From assembly GCA_943370285.1 (NCBI GenBank), contig CALRQJ020000002.1:186001-250000 (forward strand): a stretch of DNA of 64,000 bases, given 5' to 3'. Numbering within the stretch: the first letter of the stretch is position 1; each line of letters opens with the position of its first letter. The notes under the pieces are model-generated. The model ran no database searches. It was not told the origin of the DNA and worked only from the letters and a program-made list of their open reading frames with translations. The stretch comes from CALRQJ02 sp943370285. GTDB lineage: Bacteria; Bacteroidota; Bacteroidia; Chitinophagales; Chitinophagaceae. Below, in pieces: positions 35,913 to 45,608 of this stretch. A program made the translations under genes and the position numbers.

Positions 35913-35946
35913 CAGCCGCAATAGCAAATATGGTATTGCAAAAAAG

Positions 35947-36017
35947 GGTCCTTTGGCCGAGTGGCTAGGCAGAGCTCTGCAAAAGCTCGTACAGCGGTTC
36001 GAATCCGCTAGGGACCT
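35947..36017 (+). tRNA. tRNA-Cys (GCA)
   Basis: A complete cloverleaf can be drawn. The acceptor stem is GGTCCTT with AGGGACC (one G-U). The anticodon stem GAGCT/AGCTC encloses loop CTGCAAA with anticodon GCA. The T-arm is AGCGG/CCGCT with loop TTCGAAT. The discriminator is T, as expected for cysteine. Bases after it read CCT, so a full 3' CCA is not encoded. Confidence 0.96.
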
Positions 36018-36025
36018 CCTTAATC

Positions 36026-36062
36026 GAACCTATAAGGCAGCTAAGTCCTTATAGGTTCTTTA
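36026..36062 (+). terminator. intrinsic terminator after tRNA-Cys
   Basis: GAACCTATAAGG (36026-36037) pairs perfectly with CCTTATAGGTTC (36047-36058) around a 9-nt loop, followed by a short T-rich stretch. It lies 8 nt after the tRNA. Confidence 0.8.
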
Positions 36063-36071
36063 ATTTTACGT

Positions 36072-36458
36072 ATGAAACACTCCCAAACCATAGGAATAAT
36101 AGCGGTTATATTGATGATTGGCGTTTGCTTTATGCCTTGGAGTTATATTGCCAGTAAAGATTTAACGATCAGTGGTATGAATGCCATTGGAACCGATTTT
36201 GGCAGACCGGGAAAACTAAATCTAATTTTTGCTGCATTTTCGATAGTGCTGTTTAGCGTTCCCAAAATTTGGGCAAAAAGAACCAATGTGTTTATTGCAG
36301 CACTCAATTTATCTTGGTCATTCCGTAATTATTTATTGGTTACCGGCTGTATGATGGGCGAATGCCCTGAAAAAAGACTTGGTATTTTTTTGTTAGTGGC
36401 ACTTGCTATGACCATCCAAGCCATGAGTTTGCTACCTAAAACGCCTACCTTAAAGTAG
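36072..36458 (+). CDS. small multi-pass membrane protein
   Basis: A 128-residue protein with about four hydrophobic segments (TIGIIAVILMIGVCFMPWSY, LNLIFAAFSIVLFSVPKIW, FIAALNLSWSFRNYLLVTGC, LGIFLLVALAMTIQAMSLL). I recognise no family. It contains two Cys in the loop GCMMGECPEK. It lies between the tRNA terminator and the T9SS protein gene. Confidence 0.65.
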   Translation: MKHSQTIGIIAVILMIGVCFMPWSYIASKDLTISGMNAIGTDFGRPGKLNLIFAAFSIVLFSVPKIWAKRTNVFIAALNLSWSFRNYLLVTGCMMGECPEKRLGIFLLVALAMTIQAMSLLPKTPTLK

Positions 36459-36515
36459 TTTAATTTGATTTTTTGGCAACTCGGTATATATTTACAGTTA
36501 CCAAAAACAACTGCT

Positions 36516-39500
36516 ATGAGGAAAATTTACTTCAAGCTATTAATGGCTTTGCTATTAATAGTACCAGAGATTAATTATGCCCAAACTTATCTATCAGAAG
36601 GCTTTGAATCGGCTTTTACCGGTTCTCCGGCTGCTCCAACAGGTTGGACACAAACAAAAATAAGAGCGATATCATCACTTACAGGAGAAAGAGACTGGAA
36701 TAGAATAACATATTCTGGTACATGGTCCCCAAGTAGTGGAGGCACTAACCCTGCATCCGCTTATGCCGGTACTAGCGCTTTATGGATAGATGATAGATTT
36801 TTCATGGGCAATTCTACTCCTCAAGCTTCTAATAGAATGGAATCTCCTGCTGTTGATCTTTCAGTTTCTACTTCGCCTTATCTAAGATTTTGGTATTTTA
36901 ATAATGAAGGAGTAGGAGTTACACTTAATTTGAGGGTATTGATTTCTGCAGATGGTGGTACAAATTGGCAATCGCTTACACCTATCGTTAACGGATTCAA
37001 TACAGCTAATACAACTTGGAATAGAATTAGTATTGCCATTCCCGCAAGCTACCGAACTGCAAATATGAAATTTGCATTTGAGCTGACGAACAAGTACGGC
37101 ACAAGTAATCCATTTATTGACAATGTTACGGTAGAAGAATATACACCAACAACAGTTACATCTACTGCAAGCGGCGACTGGAATAATACGGCAACATGGG
37201 TGGGAGGAGTAATTCCTACTGCAGATAATCATGTTGTTATCGCAAGTGGTCATACGGTTACCGTAACCAATGCAACAAGCAGTACAGGTATTTTTGCAAG
37301 ATGCCAAAACTTACAAGTAGATGGTACATTAGCATACGGTGCCGGAACAGCCAACTTATTACATGCATATGGCAATATTACTGTTAATGGTACATTTAAT
37401 GCGTTTAATAGTACAAGTGGCAGACTGGTATTTTGTGGTGGAAATTTTACTGTAAGTAGCAGTGGTACTGCAAACTTTAGTAATGGCACAACTGCCCAAA
37501 GTACTTCATCTACATCAGGAATTTCTACGGGTGCAGCGGGTATTGTTTGGTTGGGCAACCAACCTGCTGTATTTAGCAATGCTGGTACATTAACCAGCGG
37601 TGTTATACAAAATCTATTACATTTAAACCCGGGTGGAACAACGTATAATAGTGCTGTTACCTGTTCGAGAACACTTGGTTTATATCTGGGAGCCGTTAAT
37701 CCTAATGGGAATTTAACCGTAGGTTTAGCAGCTGTTACTACGCAAACTATTGAAAGAGCAAATGGGTCTTTCACCTCAGAGCCAATTTGGGGTGCCAGTG
37801 TTACTCGTTCGGTGAATTATTATTCTCCAAACTGGGTTCCATTAACCCAAACAACAATTAATACCGGACATGAAATAGAAACCATTGCTATGGTTAAAAC
37901 AGTAGCCGGTACTTTAACTCTAAATACACATAATCACATACAATTAAATACCCCTGTAAGAGTTGGCACTGCCACTACAGGTGGTTTAACATTGACAAGA
38001 GGCATACTTATAACTACACCTACTAATTTATTGAGTGTTTCTCCGTTTTTAACAGGTGCAACAGGCACTGCCCCTAGTACAGCTACTCCACCCACTACAC
38101 ATGGATCATATGTTGTAGGACCGGTTAGGATTGATTTTCCCGCAACTGGCACAAGTACTAGAAATTTTCCTTTAGGAAGAGGAACGAGTTTCAACGGTAC
38201 AACCCCTAACAGTAATGTACTCAAAACAGTGGCATTATCCAATTCGGCAGCTTGGGCAAGTCAAACCATTACTGCAACTATTGAAGGCACAGCTTCTGGC
38301 ACAGTAACCAGTCCTTTAACCGCATTAGCAAACGGCATTACCTACAGATTAAATTTGAATGCCGGGCCAGATTTACCTGCAACTGCTTGGGTAACATTAT
38401 TGGGTAATAATTATACGCATGGTGGAGGGGTTAACAGCGATAACTTGCTGGGAGAGCTTGGCCAGTTACACATTGCACAATCCACCACACAAAATGGTAC
38501 TTGGACAACTCGAGTAATTCCATCCGGTTCAGGAGTAATCGCAAATAATACAAATAATAGCAGAAGCACAGCCACTGGTGCTCCAGGCCCCATAGGCCCA
38601 TTGGCTACAAATGGCGAATATTTTTCTTTTGCAACAAGTGCCTCTACTACAGATTTAGGTGCAGTTGCTTTGGCAGCACCCACTGGCATAGGCTGTTATA
38701 CCAATGCGATGCAAGTCAAAATAACCATTCGTAACAATGGTGTTGGTACCGTAGACTTTGCTATGAACCCGGTGACTGTTAATACAGCAGTTACAGGTGC
38801 AGCGACAACTAATTTGTCAGGCACCTTAAATTCAGGAACACTTGCACCAAATGCTACAGTTGATGTAACAATGAGTGGAACATTGGATATGACCGCCAGC
38901 GGCACATATACTTTTAATGCGTCTACTGTGATTACAGGAGATGCCAATGCGTCAAACGATGCCATGACAACAGCCACCAGAACAAATGCAGCTGCGGTAA
39001 CATTACCGCATAACATAGATTTTACCGGCTATACAGGGGCTAACTTAACAACAGTTTTCACTAATTGGTATGAAGCAACCGGTTCAACTCCAGCAGGTAC
39101 AACTTCTGCTTGGACTAACAGAACGGGTTATTTAGGTGGAGCAACCAATGTAGCAGCCGGAATAAATTTATATACCAATACTAGAAATGAATGGATAATA
39201 GGCCCTAAGTTCACTCCAACTTCTGTTACACAACTTAAATTGGATGTTGCTGTTACAGACTTTGTTGCTGTCACACCTGATGTGATGGGTTCAGATGACA
39301 AGGTTCAAGTAATGGTTTCAACAGATTGCGGACTAACATGGACAGCAGTTAAAACATTCACTGCTGCAGATAATCTGCCAAATGCTTTAACGCCGCAAAC
39401 AATAAATTTGGGCGCCTACAATGGTCAAACGATTATAGTCGCATTTTATGCCACTGATGGACCTATTGATGATGCAGAAGATTACGATTTTCACATTGAT

Positions 39501-40934
39501 AATGTTCAAATTGTCGAAGGTTCAGCTATAGATATGGGAGCTACAGCATTGGTTTCACCTGTGCTTAATGCCTGCTATACTTCGACTGAAAACGTAACGG
39601 TTACTATAAGAAATTATGGCGTTTCAACCATCAATTTCGTTACAGATCCTGTAACTGTAACAACAAATGTCACCGGTGCAGTGACAACGACACTTACCAA
39701 GACAGTTAATACAGGTACTTTGGCTGCAGGTGCTACATTAAATGTGACTATGGATGGAACACTAGACATGACAGCTACAGGCACTTATACATTCAATGCC
39801 AATACCAGTGTTGCCGGTGATGGTGATGCCATGAATAATACTATGACTGCTGCAACAAGATTAGTTACTGTTACTGTAGGCACACCACTTACAGAAAACT
39901 TTGATGCTGGTACAACATTGCCATCTGGTTGGTCAACTGTTAACACCTGGACAATAGGTGCTACTCATGCCCGTGGCGGAAGTGGTAATGGTATTTATAA
40001 AAACATTTACAGCACGGCACCAAACGGCACCATTCAATTGCCAAAAGCCGGGTCTATTGCTACCGGAGATTATTTCAATTTTGCTTACCGTATTGTTGAG
40101 TTCAATGCTTATCCAGCCACAGCTACATCTAATGCGTCAAACTGGGGCAATATTCAAATACAAGTATCAAGTAATTGTGGATCAACATATTCAACGCTAG
40201 CTACCATCAATAATATGAACCATATATCAACTACTGATTGGGCAGCTAAAGCCTACTCATTAAGTGCATATAATGGTCAAAATATTATTGTAAGAATTGT
40301 TGCAAATTGGGGAACCGGTGATTGGTTTATTGATTTGGATGATATCAGCATCAGTAACACTCCACTACCGGTTACACTTACCAACTTACGTGGTGAACGT
40401 AAAAATGATATCAATTTGTTAAGTTGGACTACACTTACTGAACAGAATAATGCCGGTTTCCAAGTAGAACGTAGTGCAGATGGTACTAATTTTAGCAGCC
40501 TAGGATTTGTAAGTTCAAAAGCTAATGGTGGTAATAGTACGTCAACCATCAACTACGTGTTTACTGATAGCCGTGCTTTAAACAGCAACAATTATTACAG
40601 ATTAAAGCAAGTAGATAAAGACGGCAAAGCTACTTACAGCAATGTTGTTTTAGTAAAAGGACAAAGAGTGAAAAATTTGGAGCTAACAGCTGTTTATCCA
40701 AACCCTGCTATATCTAAAATCAATATTGTAATAGCTGCACCTGCTAATGATAGAGTAACTGTGATGGTTACCGATTTATCGGGCAAGCTAGTTAAACAAC
40801 AAGCTATGCAAGTAATTGCCGGTGATAATAATGTACAAATTGATGTACAAAACTTAGCTAACGGAACTTACATTATCAAAGCAGTTTGTGCCAATGGTTG
40901 CGAAACTGCTGTAAGCAAGTTTGTTAAACAATAA
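36516..40934 (+). CDS. large secreted T9SS-sorted protein with duplicated beta domains
   Basis: A 1472-residue secreted protein. A signal peptide (KLLMALLLIVPEINYAQ) is followed by a jelly-roll or choice-of-anchor-like domain (FESAFTGSP..., about 25-215) and a GDWNNTATWVGGVIPTADNHVVI segment as in many Bacteroidota surface proteins. After a low-complexity Thr/Asn/Gly-rich middle, two related modules of about 105 residues occur (about 711-818 and 1005-1112), each ending in GTLDMTA-GTYTFNA-T. Each is followed by another anchor-type domain. A T9SS sorting domain (VYPNPAISKINIV to KFVKQ) ends the protein. It is probably an exported adhesin or surface protein; no catalytic motif is seen. The frame opens upstream at TTG 36465; the ATG at 36516 fits the signal peptide. 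Confidence 0.9.
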   Translation: MRKIYFKLLMALLLIVPEINYAQTYLSEGFESAFTGSPAAPTGWTQTKIRAISSLTGERDWNRITYSGTWSPSSGGTNPASAYAGTSALWIDDRFFMGNSTPQASNRMESPAVDLSVSTSPYLRFWYFNNEGVGVTLNLRVLISADGGTNWQSLTPIVNGFNTANTTWNRISIAIPASYRTANMKFAFELTNKYGTSNPFIDNVTVEEYTPTTVTSTASGDWNNTATWVGGVIPTADNHVVIASGHTVTVTNATSSTGIFARCQNLQVDGTLAYGAGTANLLHAYGNITVNGTFNAFNSTSGRLVFCGGNFTVSSSGTANFSNGTTAQSTSSTSGISTGAAGIVWLGNQPAVFSNAGTLTSGVIQNLLHLNPGGTTYNSAVTCSRTLGLYLGAVNPNGNLTVGLAAVTTQTIERANGSFTSEPIWGASVTRSVNYYSPNWVPLTQTTINTGHEIETIAMVKTVAGTLTLNTHNHIQLNTPVRVGTATTGGLTLTRGILITTPTNLLSVSPFLTGATGTAPSTATPPTTHGSYVVGPVRIDFPATGTSTRNFPLGRGTSFNGTTPNSNVLKTVALSNSAAWASQTITATIEGTASGTVTSPLTALANGITYRLNLNAGPDLPATAWVTLLGNNYTHGGGVNSDNLLGELGQLHIAQSTTQNGTWTTRVIPSGSGVIANNTNNSRSTATGAPGPIGPLATNGEYFSFATSASTTDLGAVALAAPTGIGCYTNAMQVKITIRNNGVGTVDFAMNPVTVNTAVTGAATTNLSGTLNSGTLAPNATVDVTMSGTLDMTASGTYTFNASTVITGDANASNDAMTTATRTNAAAVTLPHNIDFTGYTGANLTTVFTNWYEATGSTPAGTTSAWTNRTGYLGGATNVAAGINLYTNTRNEWIIGPKFTPTSVTQLKLDVAVTDFVAVTPDVMGSDDKVQVMVSTDCGLTWTAVKTFTAADNLPNALTPQTINLGAYNGQTIIVAFYATDGPIDDAEDYDFHIDNVQIVEGSAIDMGATALVSPVLNACYTSTENVTVTIRNYGVSTINFVTDPVTVTTNVTGAVTTTLTKTVNTGTLAAGATLNVTMDGTLDMTATGTYTFNANTSVAGDGDAMNNTMTAATRLVTVTVGTPLTENFDAGTTLPSGWSTVNTWTIGATHARGGSGNGIYKNIYSTAPNGTIQLPKAGSIATGDYFNFAYRIVEFNAYPATATSNASNWGNIQIQVSSNCGSTYSTLATINNMNHISTTDWAAKAYSLSAYNGQNIIVRIVANWGTGDWFIDLDDISISNTPLPVTLTNLRGERKNDINLLSWTTLTEQNNAGFQVERSADGTNFSSLGFVSSKANGGNSTSTINYVFTDSRALNSNNYYRLKQVDKDGKATYSNVVLVKGQRVKNLELTAVYPNPAISKINIVIAAPANDRVTVMVTDLSGKLVKQQAMQVIAGDNNVQIDVQNLANGTYIIKAVCANGCETAVSKFVKQ

Positions 40935-40962
40935 TCGATTTGATTAATCAACGTTAATGCTA

Positions 40963-40995
40963 AAAAATCCCGACCCCAAAAAGGTCGGGATTTTT
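40963..40995 (+). terminator. intrinsic terminator after T9SS protein gene
   Basis: AAAAATCCCGACC pairs with GGTCGGGATTTTT (13 bp) around loop CCAAAAA, 28 nt after the stop. The A/T arms make it usable in both directions. Confidence 0.88.
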
Positions 40996-41011
40996 ATTGC
41001 TACTGCTAACA

Positions 41012-41044
41012 AAAATGCCATTGCGATTTTCGCAATGGCATTTT
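41012..41044 (-). terminator. intrinsic terminator after lon
   Basis: AAAATGCCATTGCG pairs with CGCAATGGCATTTT (14 bp) around a 5-nt loop. Read on the minus strand it follows the lon stop by 22 nt. It stands back to back with the plus-strand terminator, insulating two convergent genes. Confidence 0.85.
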
Positions 41045-41066
41045 AATATTTGACCATAAATAGATG

Positions 41067-43466
41067 TTACACCAACGCTAAATCAATCACTTGTTGCATG
41101 GTTTTTACATAATGAAACGTAACACCTTTAATAAAGCTGCTGTCGATTTCTTTTACATCTTTTTCATTTTGCCAACACATGATGATTTCTTTCAATCCGG
41201 CTCTTTTGGCGGCCAATACTTTTTCTTTGATACCACCCACCGGCAACACCTGTCCACGGAGTGTAATCTCTCCGGTCATGGCTAAATAGGGTTTTACCCT
41301 CCTACCTGTAAATGCACTGGTTAAGGAGGTTAACATAGTAATACCTGCACTAGGTCCATCTTTTGGCACTGCACCTTCGGGTACATGTATATGAATATTC
41401 TTTTTCGCAAATTCTTCCACCTGCACACCTAACTTTTTTGCGTTGGCTTGCAAATAACTTAATGCCGTGCTGGCACTTTCTTTCATCACATTACCCAAGT
41501 TTCCGGTCAACTTCAATTCTCCTTTGCCTTCACTTAAAATGGTTTCAATAAACAATATATCACCACCAACATAAGTCCATGCTAAACCAACGGCTACACC
41601 GGCCATGTTGGCGGTCTTGTAAATTTCATTGCTGTAGCGGTGACCACCCAAAATGCGTTCTACATCTACCATCGTCAAGGATGACTTAATCTTTCCTTTG
41701 GTAGCCATCTCTTTGGCAAAATTCCGCATCACAGATGCTAACTGACGGTCCAATTCTCTCACACCACTTTCTCTGGTATAACGTTCAATTATTTTTTCTA
41801 ATACAGAATCCGCAATTTTAAAACTGTTTACTTTTAAACCATGTGCTTCTTGCTGTTTAGGTAATAGGTGACGCTTAGCAATTTCAACTTTTTCTTCAAT
41901 CGCATAACCGCTCAAATCAATAATCTCTAAACGATCTCTTAATGCAGGCTGAATATTATTGATATTATTAGCCGTTGCGATAAACAACACTTTACTCAAA
42001 TCATATTCTAACTCTAAATAATTGTCGTAAAAGGTATTGTTCTGTTCCGGATCTAATACTTCTAATAAAGCAGAAGAAGGGTCGCCACGATGGTCGCTAC
42101 CAATTTTATCAATCTCATCTAAAATCATTACCGGATTAGAAGATTTCACCTTTCTAATATTCTGCAAAATTCTACCGGGCATCGCACCAATATAGGTTTT
42201 GCGATGACCTCTAATTTCACTTTCATCATGCATACCACCAAAACTCAACCGAACATATTTTCTACCAATAGCATGAGCAATACTTCTACCTAAAGATGTT
42301 TTACCAATACCGGGAGGACCAACAAAACATAAAATCGGACTTTTCATGTCTCCCTTCAATTTCAACACCGCCAAGTATTCCAAAATCCGTTCTTTAATTT
42401 TTGTCATGCCGTAATGGTCTTCATCCAGCACTTTCTTGGCCCTTTTTAAATCATAATTATCTGTTGTATGTTCATCCCAAGGCAAGTCCAACATTAAATC
42501 GAGGTGATTGTACACCACCGAATAATCCGGTGTACTAGGATGCATTCTTTCTAACTTTTCAATACCCGTTTTGAAGGCATTTTTAGCTGCTTCCGGCCAT
42601 TTTTTACTTTCTGCTTTTTTCTTCATCTCCGCCACCTCGGGTGCATTTTCTCCACCCAATTCTTCTTTGATGCTTTTCAGTTGTTGTTGCAGAAAATATT
42701 CTCGTTGTTGCTTATCTAACTCCGTTCGGGTTTTATTGGTGACTTTATTTTTAAGTTCTACAAACTGCAATTCTTTTTGCAACATTTGTAATAACTCCTC
42801 CGCTCTTAAGGTAAGATCATCAATTTCTAATAAGCGTTGTTTTTCGCCAACCTCGCTATTTAAATTACTGCTCACAAAATTGATGAGGAAAGAGGGATTC
42901 TCGATACTCTTTAAAATGATAGCAGCTTCTGCAGGTAAGTTGGGAGACAATTGTACAATCTGCGCCGCTAAATCTTTGATGCTACTGATATGCGGTGCAA
43001 AATCTTCTGCCGGCGGTAATACATCGTCGGGCATTAAAGTGCCTTTGGCAATAAAATAAGGGTCGGTTGATTTGATAAAATCTAACGTAAACCTACGTTT
43101 GCCCTGAATGATAACAGTGGTTCCGCCATCGGGCATCTTTATCAACTTAATGATTCTTGCTACCGTACCAATCTGACATAAATCTTGTGGCTCCGGGTCT
43201 TCAATACTGCTGTCTTTTTGAGCAATAACACCAATTAATTTACCTGATTTATACGACTCATTAACTGCTTTGATGCTTTTGTCTCTGCCTACCGTAATCG
43301 GTAATACCACACCTGGAAATAACACCGTGTTTCTTAATGGTAAAATGGGCAAATCATCGGGCAGTTCACTAATTTTATCATTCCCATCTTCATTTTCATT
43401 CAGTGGTATCATCGGAATAAACTCTGATTCATCTTCTGATCGTAAAAAGAAATTCGTTGTATCCAT
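41067..43466 (-). CDS. lon: ATP-dependent protease Lon
   Basis: A 799-residue cytoplasmic AAA+ protease. The N-terminal LON substrate domain (LPILPLRNTVLFPGVVLPITVGR) and coiled-coil region lead to the Walker A GPPGIGKTSLG at about 385 and Walker B-type VMILDEIDKIG. The proteolytic domain has the Ser/Lys dyad in PKDGPSAGITM (about 701) and VGGIKEKVLAAKRAG (about 743). A TTG precedes the ATG; the ATG at 43466 is taken. Heat-shock control is usual for Lon and possible motifs upstream are listed separately. Confidence 0.98.
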   Translation of the reverse strand: MDTTNFFLRSEDESEFIPMIPLNENEDGNDKISELPDDLPILPLRNTVLFPGVVLPITVGRDKSIKAVNESYKSGKLIGVIAQKDSSIEDPEPQDLCQIGTVARIIKLIKMPDGGTTVIIQGKRRFTLDFIKSTDPYFIAKGTLMPDDVLPPAEDFAPHISSIKDLAAQIVQLSPNLPAEAAIILKSIENPSFLINFVSSNLNSEVGEKQRLLEIDDLTLRAEELLQMLQKELQFVELKNKVTNKTRTELDKQQREYFLQQQLKSIKEELGGENAPEVAEMKKKAESKKWPEAAKNAFKTGIEKLERMHPSTPDYSVVYNHLDLMLDLPWDEHTTDNYDLKRAKKVLDEDHYGMTKIKERILEYLAVLKLKGDMKSPILCFVGPPGIGKTSLGRSIAHAIGRKYVRLSFGGMHDESEIRGHRKTYIGAMPGRILQNIRKVKSSNPVMILDEIDKIGSDHRGDPSSALLEVLDPEQNNTFYDNYLELEYDLSKVLFIATANNINNIQPALRDRLEIIDLSGYAIEEKVEIAKRHLLPKQQEAHGLKVNSFKIADSVLEKIIERYTRESGVRELDRQLASVMRNFAKEMATKGKIKSSLTMVDVERILGGHRYSNEIYKTANMAGVAVGLAWTYVGGDILFIETILSEGKGELKLTGNLGNVMKESASTALSYLQANAKKLGVQVEEFAKKNIHIHVPEGAVPKDGPSAGITMLTSLTSAFTGRRVKPYLAMTGEITLRGQVLPVGGIKEKVLAAKRAGLKEIIMCWQNEKDVKEIDSSFIKGVTFHYVKTMQQVIDLALV

Positions 43467-43486
43467 CAATAAGTTTGTTTAGAGGA

Positions 43487-43593
43487 CAAAATGTCACCCA
43501 TATTTCGGTAGTCGAAATAATTGGGGTGAAATGGTAAATGGCAATATTAATGCCATCCGACAATTATTGCAGGTTTTACATACAAAATGTCGG
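43487..43593 (-). promoter_or_regulatory. repeated GACAAAATGTC-like motifs upstream of lon
   Basis: The palindrome-like GACAAAATGTC occurs about 20 nt before the lon start (43484-43494 region), and a second CAAAATGTC half occurs about 90 nt further upstream (43583-43591 region). Between them lies the IR pair ATGGCA/TGCCAT. Such repeated motifs near a heat-shock protease suggest a regulator site. Positions are by eye and the role is inferred. Confidence 0.3.
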
Positions 43594-43615
43594 TAAATCA
43601 GTCGAAGAATGATAA

Positions 43616-43945
43616 CTATTGTAATGCTTGGTAATCTGCTCTTACCGGTGAAAAGGTATCTAACAACTTACAATCTGTTAAAGCCCTTCCACTATGAATA
43701 ACATTTGGCGGAATGACAATCACCACATCTTTGCTCATGGTAATGGGTTCGCCATCCACCGTAAGTTCAAATTCACCTTCTATGAGTTGAGAGATTTGCT
43801 CATGCATATGTGCATGTGAAGGCAGTACACTTCCTGCTTTTACCACAACAAAAGACAAAGTCATGTGCTGCGTATGTATGAATCTGGCAAAATAACCCGG
43901 CGCTATTTCTTTAGCAGGAATGGTTGACAATAGAAATTCTGGCAT
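43616..43945 (-). CDS. single-cupin protein
   Basis: A 109-residue protein forming one cupin barrel. HTQHMTLSFVVVKAGSVLPSHAHMHEQISQLIEGEFELTV supplies His and Glu metal ligands, and VVIVIPPNVIHSGRALTDC the last His. There is no signal peptide. The function is unknown; such proteins often bind a metal and a small acid or sugar. It is upstream of lon on the same strand, with 149 nt between. Confidence 0.85.
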   Translation of the reverse strand: MPEFLLSTIPAKEIAPGYFARFIHTQHMTLSFVVVKAGSVLPSHAHMHEQISQLIEGEFELTVDGEPITMSKDVVIVIPPNVIHSGRALTDCKLLDTFSPVRADYQALQ

Positions 43946-44011
43946 AAATCAGCGATTAATAAAAGCAAGATAAGCACTGTACACATTTTGAGGGCAAATA
44001 AATATAGCCCC

Positions 44012-44044
44012 TTGCTTACGGTAAGTAATTAGACCTTATTTTTG
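44012..44044 (+). promoter_or_regulatory. promoter of bifunctional nuclease-ispE unit
   Basis: TTG (44012-44014), a 22-nt spacer and TATTTTTG (44037-44044) match the Bacteroidota promoter pattern. The last base is 19 nt before the ATG at 44064. Confidence 0.55.
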
Positions 44045-44063
44045 TTGCACAGGTACAGATGAT

Positions 44064-44660
44064 ATGAATAAAATTGAATTGGAAATTGTTGCACTAAGCC
44101 ACAGCATTACCCAAACCCATTCTTATGCAGTTGTGTTAGGAGAAGTGAACGGACTACGCCGCTTACCTATTGTAATTGGTGGCTTTGAAGCCCAAGCTAT
44201 TGCAGTGGCATTAGAAAGAATGCAACCCAGCCGACCGTTGACGCATGACCTGATGAAAAATTTCATGAATGCCTTTAATGTAGATTTATTAGAAATCATC
44301 ATTTCTGATTTGCAAGAAGGCATTTTCTACTCCAAATTGGTTTGTGTGAGTGAACATGATACCGTTGAAATTGATAGCCGTACTAGCGATGCCTTAGCAT
44401 TAGCTGTACGTTTTGGATGTCCTATTTATACCTACGAACATATATTAGATAATGCCGGTATTTTAATGGATGATGCCCCCGGCAAAAAGAAAAAAGCCAC
44501 TGCATTGGGTGATGAACCGGAACCTACGAATACCGGCAATAGAGAAGACCTAAGCAATATGTCAGTAGAAGAATTAAATACTTTGTTGAACGAAGTGTTA
44601 GAGCAAGAAGATTATATCAAAGCCATTTCTATTAGAGATGAGCTGAAAAAGCGTCAATAA
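44064..44660 (+). CDS. bifunctional nuclease (DUF151) with UvrB/C motif
   Basis: A 198-residue protein. The N-terminal DUF151/BFN domain (about 1-130; VLGEVNGLRRLPIVIGGFEAQAIAVALE, IDSRTSDALALAVRFGCPIYTYE) belongs to a family with reported nuclease activity in plants. The C-terminal UVR motif (about 165-198, LNTLLNEVLEQEDYIKAISIRDELKKR) usually mediates contact with UvrA/UvrB-like proteins. It lies 10 nt before ispE and is cotranscribed with it. Confidence 0.92.
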   Translation: MNKIELEIVALSHSITQTHSYAVVLGEVNGLRRLPIVIGGFEAQAIAVALERMQPSRPLTHDLMKNFMNAFNVDLLEIIISDLQEGIFYSKLVCVSEHDTVEIDSRTSDALALAVRFGCPIYTYEHILDNAGILMDDAPGKKKKATALGDEPEPTNTGNREDLSNMSVEELNTLLNEVLEQEDYIKAISIRDELKKRQ

Positions 44661-44670
44661 CCGAATTAAG

Positions 44671-45504
44671 ATGGTTAGCTTTCCCAATTGCAAAATCAAT
44701 CTTGGATTAAACATTCTGCGTAAAAGAGCCGACGGTTACCATGACCTTGAAACTATTTTCTACCCCTTGGCTTTACAAGATGCGGTAGAAGTTATTGTAC
44801 AACAACAGCCATCTGACCAACGGGTAATTTTTTCATCAACCGGATTAGCGGTAGATGGCGACCCTGCCAATAACCTTTGTGTAAAAGCCTATCATGTATT
44901 ACAACAAGATTTTCCTGATTTACCGGCCATAAAACTGCATTTGCACAAAAACATTCCTATGGGTGCAGGCTTGGGCGGCGGCAGTGCCGATGGTGCATTT
45001 GTACTGCAATTGCTGAATAAAAAATGTCAACTTGGTTTGTCAAACGAACAATTAATCAATTATGCTTTGCAGTTGGGTAGCGATTGTCCGTTTTTTATGT
45101 TGAATACGCCTTGTTTTGCCACTAGTCGTGGAGAAATCATGGAACCGATTACGTTGGATCTTGCTGCTTATAACATCGTAGTTGTAAATCCCGGTATTCA
45201 TGTATCTACTGCCAAAGCATTTGCTGCCTTAACGCCTACCCTGCCTGAAAAAAGTGTAAAAGCCATTATTCAACAACCGATTGTTACTTGGAAAAACGAA
45301 TTGGTAAATGATTTTGAAGCCCCTGTATTTGCCCTTTTTCCGGCGATAGCCGAGATTAAACAACAGTTGTACCAACAAGGAGCCGTGTATGCAGCAATGA
45401 GTGGCAGCGGCAGCACGGTGTTTGGATTGTTTGAAAAAGCACAAGAGCCTGTTTTGAATTTCCCGGTCCATTACTTTGTACAAACCATTCCTTTTTCTGC
45501 TTAA
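44671..45504 (+). CDS. ispE: 4-diphosphocytidyl-2-C-methyl-D-erythritol kinase
   Basis: A 277-residue GHMP kinase of the MEP isoprenoid pathway, phosphorylating CDP-ME with ATP. Motifs are NCKINLGLNILRKRADGYHDLETIFYPL at the N-terminus, the ATP loop NIPMGAGLGGGSADGAFVLQ (about 90-105) and AAMSGSGSTVFGLFE near the end. The length is normal. It marks the last housekeeping gene before the accessory island. Confidence 0.97.
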   Translation: MVSFPNCKINLGLNILRKRADGYHDLETIFYPLALQDAVEVIVQQQPSDQRVIFSSTGLAVDGDPANNLCVKAYHVLQQDFPDLPAIKLHLHKNIPMGAGLGGGSADGAFVLQLLNKKCQLGLSNEQLINYALQLGSDCPFFMLNTPCFATSRGEIMEPITLDLAAYNIVVVNPGIHVSTAKAFAALTPTLPEKSVKAIIQQPIVTWKNELVNDFEAPVFALFPAIAEIKQQLYQQGAVYAAMSGSGSTVFGLFEKAQEPVLNFPVHYFVQTIPFSA

Positions 45505-45608
45505 AGCTTGTGACAACTTGCCAAGAACTACAATAAGCAAGAAATGTATTGGCGCAACGACAATACAAAAAGCGTTATACCAAATCGTTGGTTATCAATA
45601 CTAAAATT

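Noticed and set aside
36026..36058. Hairpin after tRNA-Cys considered as a second tRNA or riboswitch
   Set aside because: A perfect 12-bp stem followed by a T-rich stretch is simply an intrinsic terminator.
37250..39016. Long antisense frames (174, 102, 92 and 106 codons) within the T9SS protein gene
   Set aside because: They are shadows of a Thr/Asn-rich coding strand on the opposite frame, without motif content.
42571..43059. 162-codon plus-strand frame inside lon
   Set aside because: It is a Ser/Cys/Phe-rich shadow of lon; the minus frame is a strongly conserved protease.
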